Source: UBA9620 sp965220695 (GTDB taxonomy: Bacteria > Acidobacteriota > Vicinamibacteria > Vicinamibacterales > UBA8438). Taken from it: a stretch of DNA of 64,000 nucleotides. Position 1 is the first letter of the stretch, and each line of letters opens with the position of its first letter. The stretch is taken from contig OZ244838.1 of the NCBI GenBank assembly GCA_965220695.1, forward strand, positions 5,456,001-5,520,000. The letters are read 5' to 3'. Positions 14,502-22,487 of the stretch are shown one piece after another. Made by a program: the position numbers and the translations under genes. The notes below the pieces were generated by a model that ran no database searches, was not told where the DNA came from, and was given only the letters and a program-made list of their open reading frames with translations.

Positions 14502-17500
14502 ATGCGCGGGCACAGCGGTTTGGCAGCCGTGGTGCTGTTGGCGGCGTTGCATCACCTTGGCGCGCCGGCGCTGGCGGCCCAGGCCGGCACGACGACCGGC
14601 ATCATCCGCGGAACGGTCCGCGATCCGATCGGCGCGCCGCTCGCGGGCGCGGTCGTCGTCATCGAGCACCGCGAGACCGACCTGCTGACCACGGTCGAGA
14701 CGAATGCATCCGGGACGTTCGTGCGGGCGCTCCTGCCGCCGGGCACGTACGACCTGACGGTGGCGGCGGCCACCGCCGGGTTCGGGGTCGAGCGCATCGA
14801 AGGCTCGATCCTGCGCGTCGGCGAGATGCTCGATCTGGCGGTCGGGCTGCGGGTCGTGGCGGCCGAAACGGTCACCGTTTCCAGCGATCTGCCGGCGCCG
14901 CTCGACACTGCCGACGTCACGAGTTCGCAGCGCGTCCGGGAGGAGGTGGTCGACGGGCTCCCGAGCAACGGCCGCAACTACCTGAATCTGACGTTGTTGA
15001 CTCCGGGGGCGTCGATCTCACAGGGACCGGACGGCGACACGCTGAACATCAGCGGCCAGCGCGGCATCTTCAACAACGTCATCGTCGACGGGGCCGACTT
15101 CAACAACCCGTTCTTCGGGGAGCAGCGCGGCGGACAGCGTCCCGCCTTCACGTTCAATCAGGACGCCATCGAAGAGCTGGTGGTGGTGAACCAGGGCGCC
15201 ACCGCCGAGTTCGGCCGATCGGCGGGCGGGTTCGTCAACGTGATCACAAAGTCGGGAACCAACGATTTCGCCGGGTCGGCCCACTATTTCGGACAGTGGG
15301 ACGAAGTGGCCGCCCCGTTCCCGGCGGTGCGCGGAGGCGGGAAGCCCGACTTCCACCGGAACCAGGCCGGCGCGACCCTTGGCGGCCCCCTCGTGCGCGA
15401 TCGCGTGTTCTTCTTCCTGGCCTACGACCAGCAGGCCGCCGCCGAGACCAAGCAGGCGACCCGCCACGTACGGAACCCGGGGAACCTGCAGCGACTCGAA
15501 CGCTTTCTGCACGCGCGCTGGCCGGGACTCTTCGACCACGAGTTCGGTCCGATCCGCCGCACGAACGACGCACGCTCCTTCCTCGCCAAGCTGGACCTGA
15601 ACCTCGACGGCCGGCACCAGGCCTCGGTCAAGTACAACTACACGTGGTCCGAGCAGGTGAACGGCACGTTCGACGTCGATGCCTGGGGTGCGTCGGCCAA
15701 CGGGGTCGAAGGGGACCGCTCGCACGCCTTCAACGGCAGCCTGCGCTCACTGCTCACCAACACGCTCTCCAACGAGTTCCGCATCCAGTGGGCGCGCGAA
15801 CATCGACCCCGCTGGTATGAGGGGCCGCTGCTGCCCGGGGCCCGCCTTCCGGGTCCACCGCAGTTCGCCGATCTGGGGGGACGGCCGTTTCCCGACATCG
15901 CCATGGACGTCGACGACGGCTTCCGTATCGGGTTGCCGTTCTTTCTCCCGGTCGATCCGTCCTTCGACACGCGGCTGCAGGTGGTCGACAACCTGTCGTT
16001 CGCCACGGGCAGCCATCTCGTCAAGACCGGGCTGGAGTACAACCGGACCGTTGCCGAGCAGCAGTTCCTCGGGTTGGCGAACAGCCGCTATATCTTCGAT
16101 TCGGTCGACGGCTTCATCGGTTTCGTCACGCACGGCAACCGCTATGTCACCTGTTCGGACGGCTCCGGCAGTGCGCTCGGGGTCTGTCCAACCGGCGCGC
16201 AGGTCACCGGACCGGTGCTCTTGTATCTGCAGGCGGCGACCGTGCCCGGCGTGCCCGCCGATCAGCTCGGGCGCCAGCAACTTCAGACCCACGAGCTGGG
16301 AGCGTTCGTGCAGGACACCTGGCATGCGCACGATCGGCTGACGCTGGACCTCGGCCTGCGCTGGGAGGGGACCTGGCACCCGGAGGTTTTCGTCGATCCG
16401 GCCGACACGTTCTTCGCGCCGTATCTGGACGATGTCCGTTTCCCCTCCGATGGCGGGATTCCGGACGACCTCGATAATCTGCAGCCGCGCGCCGGGCTGG
16501 CCTGGGAGCTCTCCGGCGACGGCCGCACCGTGCTGCGCGCCAACGCCGGGTCGTACGTGGCGCGCATCCCGATGCTCGTCTTCGCACCGCAACGGACGAC
16601 CAACGGCGCGTTCCAGCAGAACATCTTCCGCAGCAGCGCCGCCACGGAGCTCGGTCCCGTCCCGGCCGTCGACCGCCAGATCGACGCCTCGACCACGGAA
16701 CCCTTCCTGCCGGACATTCAGGTCGCCGACCGCGATCTCGAGCTGCCGCGCACCTGGTCGTTCAGCGCCGTCGTCGACCGGGATCTCGGCGGCGGCGTCG
16801 CGGCGACCGCCACGTACCTCCACGCGCGCACCGACGACCTCTTCCGGTTCGTCAACCGCAACGCCCCTGCCCTCGGCTCGCCGTTCGGCATCGGGTCGCA
16901 TCCGTCCGGCGGCGGCCTCAACGCGCTGACCGTCGCCGAGAGCAGCGCACGCTCGCGGTACCATGCCGTCACGATCGGGCTGCGCGGCAGGCGTGCGGTC
17001 GGCGGTCGGCCGCTCACCTTCGAGACGCACTACACCCTGGCCTTCGATCGGTCCGACGACGACAACGAGCGTGACCCCTTCACCTTCCGGTATGCCGATG
17101 CCGGCAACCTCGCCCCGGAGTACGGCTGGTCGGATCGCGACCGCCGCCAGCAGGTGAACGGGTATGTGCTGGTCGGTCTGCCGGGAGCGGTGCACTTGAA
17201 CAACGTCGTCCGTTACCAGTCGGCGTCGCCGGTGTCGGAGCAATGTGCGACCCGGGGCGCGCGGGCCGCCCAGCCGTCGGACCGGATCTGCGCGGATGGA
17301 TCGATCCTCGCGCGCAACACGCTGCGGCGCGAGAACCAGTTCTTCACCTGGGACCTGCGGGTGTCGCGCCGTTTTACGCTCGGCGCCGGCGCGGTCATCG
17401 AGCCGATGCTGGAGATCTTCAACCTGACCAACGCCGACAACTTCGTCGACACCGCCGTCGGCTCGCTCCTCTTCAACTTCGACGGAACGCTCCGCAGCGG

Positions 17501-17549
17501 CCTCGGCGACACCCGCCGGGCGCAGGTGGGGCTGAGCGTGCGGTTCTGA
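14502..17549 (+). CDS. TonB-dependent receptor with carboxypeptidase-regulatory N-terminus (Oar-like)
   Basis: A 1015-residue outer-membrane protein. It has a signal peptide (about 1-27, ending ALAAQ), then a carboxypeptidase-regulatory-like beta-sandwich (GIIRGTVRDPIGAPLAGAVV, TLPPGTYDLTV-like segment, 30-115). A plug domain follows (NGRNYLNLTLLTPGASIS, VIVDGADFNNPFFGEQRGG, IEELVVVNQGATAEFGRSAG). The rest is a long beta-barrel ending in LSVRF with the terminal Phe typical of barrel insertion. Such Oar-like receptors import unknown polymers or peptides with TonB energy and are abundant in Acidobacteriota. ATG 14472 is an alternative start. No sigma/anti-sigma pair is nearby. Confidence 0.9.
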   Translation: MRGHSGLAAVVLLAALHHLGAPALAAQAGTTTGIIRGTVRDPIGAPLAGAVVVIEHRETDLLTTVETNASGTFVRALLPPGTYDLTVAAATAGFGVERIEGSILRVGEMLDLAVGLRVVAAETVTVSSDLPAPLDTADVTSSQRVREEVVDGLPSNGRNYLNLTLLTPGASISQGPDGDTLNISGQRGIFNNVIVDGADFNNPFFGEQRGGQRPAFTFNQDAIEELVVVNQGATAEFGRSAGGFVNVITKSGTNDFAGSAHYFGQWDEVAAPFPAVRGGGKPDFHRNQAGATLGGPLVRDRVFFFLAYDQQAAAETKQATRHVRNPGNLQRLERFLHARWPGLFDHEFGPIRRTNDARSFLAKLDLNLDGRHQASVKYNYTWSEQVNGTFDVDAWGASANGVEGDRSHAFNGSLRSLLTNTLSNEFRIQWAREHRPRWYEGPLLPGARLPGPPQFADLGGRPFPDIAMDVDDGFRIGLPFFLPVDPSFDTRLQVVDNLSFATGSHLVKTGLEYNRTVAEQQFLGLANSRYIFDSVDGFIGFVTHGNRYVTCSDGSGSALGVCPTGAQVTGPVLLYLQAATVPGVPADQLGRQQLQTHELGAFVQDTWHAHDRLTLDLGLRWEGTWHPEVFVDPADTFFAPYLDDVRFPSDGGIPDDLDNLQPRAGLAWELSGDGRTVLRANAGSYVARIPMLVFAPQRTTNGAFQQNIFRSSAATELGPVPAVDRQIDASTTEPFLPDIQVADRDLELPRTWSFSAVVDRDLGGGVAATATYLHARTDDLFRFVNRNAPALGSPFGIGSHPSGGGLNALTVAESSARSRYHAVTIGLRGRRAVGGRPLTFETHYTLAFDRSDDDNERDPFTFRYADAGNLAPEYGWSDRDRRQQVNGYVLVGLPGAVHLNNVVRYQSASPVSEQCATRGARAAQPSDRICADGSILARNTLRRENQFFTWDLRVSRRFTLGAGAVIEPMLEIFNLTNADNFVDTAVGSLLFNFDGTLRSGLGDTRRAQVGLSVRF

Positions 17550-17570
17550 CGGCAGCCTGCCGGCGCACCA

Positions 17571-18218
17571 TCATCTGGAGGGGTTTCCGAGCGCGCCGGC
17601 CGCGTCGTTCAGCCGCGCCTCGAGGTTGTCCACGCGCCGTTCCAGGTCCGCCGTCCCTGCATCGCCGGCGGCCCGGTCCTGCACCGCTGGCGGCGCCGCC
17701 CGACCGCGGACGAAACGGACATAGCCGAGCGCCAGCGTGATGCCGAACGCCACGGTCATCACCACGAAGCGGACGATCGAGGTGTCGGTTGCGATGATCC
17801 AGCCGATGCCATAGACCATCGTGAACAGCCCGCCCAACAGGACTCCGTTTCCCAGGACCGGCAACTGATCCGCCCGCACGAGCGACACCGCCATCACCAG
17901 CGTCGCGAAGATGATCAAGATGATGCTCGTGCTGCGGCCCCACCCCTGCTGGGCCTCTCGCACGGCATCCCTAAGCTCGTTTCGCTGGACGTTCAGCTCC
18001 TCGATCCGGGCGCGGTCGGCAGCGGTCAACTGCTCGGGTGGCCGCGAATCCCTGACCGTCACCTCCTCGCGGTCCAGAATCTGGATCTGCCGGAGCATCG
18101 GCTCCTGGGGCGGCGGATGGAACGTATACACACCGACGCCTGCGAACGCGGTGACCATCAGTCCGAGGAAGAACGCGAAAATCGTCTGCAGCGCGCCGCT
18201 GCGTCCCTTGTCGGCCAT
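17571..18218 (-). CDS. Four-helix membrane protein with coiled-coil segments
   Basis: A 215-residue protein of unknown function. One membrane helix lies near the N-terminus (about 10-33, LQTIFAFFLGLMVTAFAGVG). A charged periplasmic or cytoplasmic helical stretch follows (65-95), then three closely spaced membrane helices (about 100-180). The C-terminus has a short coiled coil (ADLERRVDNLEARLNDAAG). The ATG at 18218 has GAGGAG upstream. It lies 53 bases downstream of the lipoprotein gene on the same strand, so the two may be co-transcribed. Confidence 0.7.
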   Translation of the reverse strand: MADKGRSGALQTIFAFFLGLMVTAFAGVGVYTFHPPPQEPMLRQIQILDREEVTVRDSRPPEQLTAADRARIEELNVQRNELRDAVREAQQGWGRSTSIILIIFATLVMAVSLVRADQLPVLGNGVLLGGLFTMVYGIGWIIATDTSIVRFVVMTVAFGITLALGYVRFVRGRAAPPAVQDRAAGDAGTADLERRVDNLEARLNDAAGALGNPSR

Positions 18219-18271
18219 GTCGTCACGCTCCTCTTCGCACACAGGCGCCACACGGGCACCTGCCCGCGCCG

Positions 18272-18799
18272 CTATCTGTGTTCGTCGTCACCTTCACGAT
18301 CATGCTCGCCCCGTTCTTCGCCGCCGCCGTGTTCCTCGCCGTGTTCTTCATCTCCGGCGTGTTCGCCGCTGCCCACTTCGGGATGGGCGGTCCAGCCGTC
18401 GAAGTCCGTGCTGGCCGCCATGAGCTCGACTTCACGTCCTTCGCCGGGGGCCAGGTCGGCCGGCGTGGTCGGTCCGAGCTCCCGTCCGTTCGACAAGTGC
18501 ACTTCGACCCGCACCTGCCTCAAGGTGTCGTTCGTGGTGTTCTCCACGCGACCTTTGAAGGAATTGCTTTGGGCGTCATAGGTCAGCGTCAGCCGGGCGC
18601 CGTTGCGGACCGTGTCGTAGGATTCGGTCAGAGGAAGTTCGGTACCGGACTCCTCGCCGGACTCTTCGACTTCCGCTGCGCGAGGTTCTTCGATTGCCTC
18701 CGGCCCTGACTCATCGGCGACCTCGCTGCCTGCACACCCGCCGATAACGGAAACCGCCGCGATGACAATGACGGTACGCATGCCGTGAACGCGCTTCAT
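18272..18799 (-). CDS. Acidic, His-rich lipoprotein with an FxLYD-like domain
   Basis: A 175-residue predicted lipoprotein. The N-terminus has a signal peptide with lipobox VIGGC (Cys22), followed by an acidic linker (about 24-55). A beta-sandwich segment (60-130: YDTVRNGARLTLTYDAQSNS, GRVENTTNDTLRQVRVEVHL) resembles FxLYD-type domains. The last 35 residues consist mostly of Glu, His, Gly, Asp and Arg (GEHAGDEEHGEEHGGG), which could bind divalent metal ions. No known protein is recognised. It shares its strand with the membrane protein downstream. Confidence 0.7.
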   Translation of the reverse strand: MKRVHGMRTVIVIAAVSVIGGCAGSEVADESGPEAIEEPRAAEVEESGEESGTELPLTESYDTVRNGARLTLTYDAQSNSFKGRVENTTNDTLRQVRVEVHLSNGRELGPTTPADLAPGEGREVELMAASTDFDGWTAHPEVGSGEHAGDEEHGEEHGGGEERGEHDREGDDEHR

Positions 18800-18978
18800 G
18801 GATGTCTCCCTGTACAGTCTGCGGTCGAGGTCATCGGTGTCGCGCCGGATCCGGTGCGACTCGGGTTCGCCATTCCGCTGCCGGTATGCTCGTGCATCGG
18901 TATGCCCGCGCGGATGGGGAAGGACGTGACCAGCACACGCACGACCTCATCGTCGCACACGTGAGCGTGGGCCGGCAA
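18796..18978 (-). pseudogene. Possible cupin-domain remnant
   Basis: About 30 codons read CDDEVVRVLVTSFPIRAGIP followed by MHEHTGSG, which resembles the first cupin motif of small cupin proteins (EVVRV...MHEH). The rest of the frame has no similarity, and a cupin would need about 80 more residues. The upstream side meets a GGCAGCCCCTGG sequence close to the dispersed repeat end. It is most likely a broken gene or a chance similarity. Confidence 0.25.
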
Positions 18979-19048
18979 TCAACCGACCAGGGGCTGCCAG
19001 GAACATGACGCGGCCGCGACGGTCGGCGGGATAGGATTGTGCTCGACC

Positions 19049-19651
19049 GTGCTGCTCCGCAACGACGTGCTCGGCCGGATCAGAAGCGGCGAGATCTCTC
19101 TGGTCTTTCGCCGCTGGCGGAAGCCCACGGTTCGGACGGGGGGTACGTTGCGCACCGCCATCGGCGTGCTCGACATACGGGATGTCCGCGAGATTCGGGA
19201 CTCGGACATTACGCGGGCGGATCTGGTCGCGGCCGGATTCGCGACGACCGCCGAACTGCTGGCCGCGCTGGGTACCCGCGACGGGCAGATCTTTCGCATC
19301 GCGGTCGAGTATGCCGGAGCGGATCCCCGTATCGCCCTGCGCCAGCAGGACGATCTGTCGGCCGGACAGGTCGAATCGATCGTCGCACGGCTCCACCGAC
19401 TGGATGCCCGATCAACCACGGGCCCCTGGACGGGGCGGATCCTGGCGGGAATCGAGCGGCACCCCCACGTCGCGGCCCGCACGCTGGCCGAGCGGCTGGG
19501 ATGCGACAGGGACTGGTTGAAGCCGCAGGTGCGGAAACTGAAGAACCTCGGCCTGACCGTCAGCCACCACCCGGGATACGCGCTTTCTGCCCGTGGCCGG
19601 GTCGTGCTGGATCACCTGCGCGCGACGGCCGTCCACTCGGGACCCGGGTGA
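19049..19651 (+). CDS. ASCH/PUA-like domain fused to a winged helix
   Basis: A 200-residue protein. The first 100 residues (VLLRNDVLGRIRSGEISLVF, RRWRKPTVRTGGTLRT, GVLDIRDVREI) resemble an ASCH domain, a PUA-like fold thought to bind RNA or modified nucleotides. The C-terminal 75 residues look like a winged helix (ILAGIERHPHVAARTLAERL, WLKPQVRKLKNLGLT). GTG 19049 is preferred, with AGGA upstream; TTG 19037 is possible. It has no operon partner: the next gene is convergent. The role is probably regulatory but unproven. Confidence 0.6.
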   Translation: MLLRNDVLGRIRSGEISLVFRRWRKPTVRTGGTLRTAIGVLDIRDVREIRDSDITRADLVAAGFATTAELLAALGTRDGQIFRIAVEYAGADPRIALRQQDDLSAGQVESIVARLHRLDARSTTGPWTGRILAGIERHPHVAARTLAERLGCDRDWLKPQVRKLKNLGLTVSHHPGYALSARGRVVLDHLRATAVHSGPG

Positions 19652-19661
19652 GCGCCGTGCC

Positions 19662-20135
19662 CTATTGTCCCGTCCCCTGCCGCAGCCACTGCGCCAGCGC
19701 CTTGCCGGGATCGGCGATCTCCTCGATCGAGCCGTACCAGTACGCCTCCCAGCCAGCCTCCGGCAGACCGGTGAACAGCATCAGGTTGAGCGGGTAGACC
19801 TCGCTGTCCGTGCAGCGGCGGAAATCGTCTCTGAACAGGAACGTCGGCTTGCCCCAGGCGATCGCCAGACCGAGCTCGACCATGACCCCTTCATCCGGCG
19901 GGCAGCCGTTGACCACCGCGAACAACCCGTCTGCCTCGTGCACGTCCCGCAGATCGGCGCGGCCGACCCGGTAGGCCCAGCCAGCGGCGGCCATGTCGAT
20001 CTGGTTGTTGCGGGCGAACGGTTCCCACACCTCGGCGCCGGCTGTCGTGAGGGCGTCGACGAGCGCGGGCAGCAGCCCCGTGCGCTGCTGGGTGGAGAAT
20101 CCGTAGGCATTCGCGAGATACAGAGTCTTCCGCAC
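19662..20135 (-). CDS. Nucleoside 2-deoxyribosyltransferase family protein
   Basis: A 157-residue protein of the nucleoside 2-deoxyribosyltransferase family (PF05014-like), which transfers deoxyribose between bases or hydrolyses the glycosidic bond. It starts LYLANAYGFS (nucleotide-binding loop) and contains DLRDVHEADGLFAVVNGCPP and DEGVMVELGLAIAWGKPTFL, where the Glu of VELG is the expected nucleophile. It is cytoplasmic. It is transcribed divergently from cytidine deaminase across about 110 bases, so the two may share control and a role in nucleoside salvage. A few relatives act on NAD-like or modified nucleotides instead. Confidence 0.8.
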   Translation of the reverse strand: MRKTLYLANAYGFSTQQRTGLLPALVDALTTAGAEVWEPFARNNQIDMAAAGWAYRVGRADLRDVHEADGLFAVVNGCPPDEGVMVELGLAIAWGKPTFLFRDDFRRCTDSEVYPLNLMLFTGLPEAGWEAYWYGSIEEIADPGKALAQWLRQGTGQ

Positions 20136-20243
20136 GATCGCGCAGTGTACCAGCCGTCCGCTCCGCGTCGCAATCGAACAGGCGTTTCCATATGATGAGA
20201 AATGTCGACTCGGTGACCGGTCAGGTGGACAGGAGATCTTGAA

Positions 20244-20660
20244 GTGTCAGGAATCGACTGGAACGCTCTCGAAGCGACCGCGCAGAACGCGCTCGCGAAC
20301 GCCTATGCTCCCTACAGCCGGTTTCATGTGGGCGCCGCTGTGTTCACCGGCGACGGACACATCTATTCCGGCTGCAACGTGGAAAACGCTTCGTACGGAG
20401 GAACGGTCTGCGCCGAGAGGGTCGCCGTCTGGAAGGCGGTCAGCGAGGGTCACCGCCGCATAGCAGCCGTGTTGGTGACAACGCGGCAGGGTGCACTCGT
20501 TCCACCGTGTGGAATCTGTCGACAGGTCATCAACGAGTTCGCCGCGAGTGATTGCCCGGTGGTCATGTCGAGTGCAGCGGGGGAGTCGAAAGAGACGACG
20601 TTGGGAGCACTCCTGCCGGAGAGTTTTGGCCCGCAACATCTGAGTCTGGATGCCCGGTAG
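20244..20660 (+). CDS. cdd: Cytidine deaminase
   Basis: A 138-residue zinc enzyme that deaminates cytidine and deoxycytidine to uridine and deoxyuridine. The zinc site is clear: VCAER (Cys and the proton-shuttle Glu) and PPCGICRQVINEF (two Cys). YAPYSRFHVGAAV and GCNVENASYGGTVCAERVA are family hallmarks, and the length is normal for the tetrameric homologues. GTG 20244 has AGGAGA 10 bases upstream. It is divergent from the nucleoside deoxyribosyltransferase gene and convergent with the GNAT gene 28 bases downstream. Confidence 0.95.
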   Translation: MSGIDWNALEATAQNALANAYAPYSRFHVGAAVFTGDGHIYSGCNVENASYGGTVCAERVAVWKAVSEGHRRIAAVLVTTRQGALVPPCGICRQVINEFAASDCPVVMSSAAGESKETTLGALLPESFGPQHLSLDAR

Positions 20661-20687
20661 ACACGCAGGCACTCTCCTCGTCCGGCG

Positions 20688-21185
20688 TCACGTGAGCCGG
20701 GCCATGCACAGCAGATCGTCGACACGTCCGTCGAGGATGCGCGCTCGGTGTTTGACTCCCTCACGCACGAAGCCGGCATGCTCGAACAGGCGAATCGCTC
20801 GTGTGTTCGACAAGAAGACGTCGAGCTCGACCCGCGTCAAACCCGCCGCGGCCGCCGACTCCAGGGTGCGCGCCAGCAGCGTTGTGCCCACGCCCCGCTC
20901 GCGCCACTCCTGCAGCAGGCCGATGCCGAGCACGCCGCCATGTCGAAACCCCTCGAATTGATGGCGCCGCACGTCGCACCACCCGACCACGCGCCCCGCT
21001 GACAGCGCGACGAACTGGATGCCGCCGTCGCGTACGAGCGATGCGCTGAAGGTCCGGATTGCGTCGACGCTGAAGCCGCGCGCGGCAGCGAGAAAGCGCC
21101 GCTCCCGGGCGACCATTTCAATCGCCGCCTGGAGCCCCTCGATGTGGTGGTCGGCGATTGACTCGATGCTGAACGGGCTGGTCAC
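20688..21185 (-). CDS. GNAT-family N-acetyltransferase
   Basis: A 165-residue acetyl-CoA-dependent acyltransferase. The core is VALSAGRVVGWCDVRRH, then GIGLLQEWRERGVGTTLLAR (the acetyl-CoA pyrophosphate loop), ELDVFLSNTRAIRLFEHAGF and the final strand. The fold is closest to RimJ/RimL or PaiA-like enzymes; the acceptor cannot be predicted. The GTG at 21185 is preferred because GGAGG lies nine bases upstream; an earlier ATG at 21230 has no ribosome-binding site. It stands alone, convergent with cdd. Confidence 0.85.
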   Translation of the reverse strand: MTSPFSIESIADHHIEGLQAAIEMVARERRFLAAARGFSVDAIRTFSASLVRDGGIQFVALSAGRVVGWCDVRRHQFEGFRHGGVLGIGLLQEWRERGVGTTLLARTLESAAAAGLTRVELDVFLSNTRAIRLFEHAGFVREGVKHRARILDGRVDDLLCMARLT

Positions 21186-21383
21186 GTCTACGTTCCTCCG
21201 GGCGAGTTGGTACGAACTGGGCGCCTGCACTCCAAGGATACATCCGGCGGCCGACCGGCACTGAGACGGTGGGAACCCGGGCCGAGCACGACCCTCGGTG
21301 TCGAATCCGCGCTGGATGACGACTCAGGTAGCGTCCGCGGTGGCGTCGGATATGCTCCGCTATCCCAACGGAACCCGTGCGGC

Positions 21384-22109
21384 CTACCGCACCGCTCGCG
21401 AGTACCAGCCGCTCCAGACCGCTTTCCAGCGGCGGAACAAGACAATGAAGAGGGGGTTGGTCCAGATGAGGATTCTCCACACGGGCCAGTTGTCGTAGCG
21501 CCGGCAGGAAGGTCGCACGCGCGGATGCTCTATGGTCCGGACCGTGCGATGCGTTGCCTTGGCCAGCCTCTTGAGGCCCCAGCAGAAGTCGACGTCCTCG
21601 CCGATCCACACGTTCTCGTCGTAACCTCCGACCTGTTCGAAGACGCCCTTGCGACAGAACTGCGCGGCGCCCTGGACCATCCCCATGCGGTGGCCGAGGA
21701 ACCGCCAGATGCGCAGGTAGAGCCTGACGGCGCGGCGCTGCGGCCGGTAGTCGACGTCCACGCCGCCGCCGATGCAATTTGGATCGCTCATCGTCGCGTG
21801 GATCGTGGCGAGGAGTGTGGGCGGCACGACTACGTCCGCATCGAGGAAGAAAAGCAAATCGCCCGCGGCATGGCGCGCCCCGGTGTTTCGGGCTCGCGCA
21901 ATGCTCTGCGCCGGCTCGTGAATCACCGTCGCGCCCGTACTCCGGGCGACGGCGGCGGTTTCGTCCTCGCTGTTGTTGTCGACGACGATCGTGTCGATGT
22001 CGACGTTGGCCTGAGCGCGCAACTCTTCCGCGGCGGTCCGGACCGAGTCCAGGGTCCGCAAGAGGTAGGCCTCTTCGTTGAACGCGGGGACGATGATCGT
22101 GAGCTTCAC
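21384..22109 (-). CDS. Family 2 glycosyltransferase
   Basis: A 241-residue GT-A glycosyltransferase. The N-terminus LTIIVPAFNEEAYLLRTLDSV and the metal-binding FFLDADVVVPP are diagnostic. AQFCRKGVFEQVGGYDENVWIGEDVDFCW contains the GGYDE and ED acceptor-site motifs (shown here only in part as the family signature). A C-terminal amphipathic region may touch the membrane. Its GTG start overlaps the stop of the small permease remnant by four bases, perhaps by chance after the deletion that created the remnant. The sugar is unknown. Confidence 0.85.
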   Translation of the reverse strand: MKLTIIVPAFNEEAYLLRTLDSVRTAAEELRAQANVDIDTIVVDNNSEDETAAVARSTGATVIHEPAQSIARARNTGARHAAGDLLFFLDADVVVPPTLLATIHATMSDPNCIGGGVDVDYRPQRRAVRLYLRIWRFLGHRMGMVQGAAQFCRKGVFEQVGGYDENVWIGEDVDFCWGLKRLAKATHRTVRTIEHPRVRPSCRRYDNWPVWRILIWTNPLFIVLFRRWKAVWSGWYSRAVR

Positions 22110-22468
22110 TCAGACTCTCGGAACGCCGCCAGCGGGTCGATTCTCGTCGCGCGCCAGGCCGCAAGCAAGCTCGCGGCTGCGCACACCGCCACCAGCAGCG
22201 CAGTGAGTCCCGCCAGCGTCCCTGCCGCTCGCGGCGCTACTCCAAAGAGAAGCGGGCGGATCATCTCGCTGATGGGGAGCGCCGCGCCGAGCCCGATGGC
22301 CAACCCGAGGCCCAGGCCAAGCGTGAGCGTAGCCGTGAGAGCGAAGCCGGGTCGTCTGGACAGGCCGCGTACCGCGTACCGCAGGTCCTGTCGAAGCTCG
22401 TCGGCGAGCCGCAAACGCGGCCTCCGGGTCCATGTCGTCAGGAACGAGCGCAGGCGCGTGAACATCAC
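22106..22468 (-). pseudogene. Collapsed ADOP permease (in-frame internal deletion)
   Basis: A 120-codon frame whose first half (LADELRQDLRYAVRGLSRRP, GFALTATLTLGLGLG) is the start of an ADOP/MacB-type permease. The second half (LFGVAPRAAGTLAGLTALLV, AAWRATRIDPLAAFRESE) is the extreme C-terminus of the same type. Intact neighbours have about 800 residues, so about 700 residues are missing and the joint is in frame. The product would have only three membrane helices and no periplasmic domain. It lies directly downstream of the two intact permease copies on the same strand. Confidence 0.75.
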
Positions 22469-22487
22469 GTGGAATCTCGCCGGAGCG

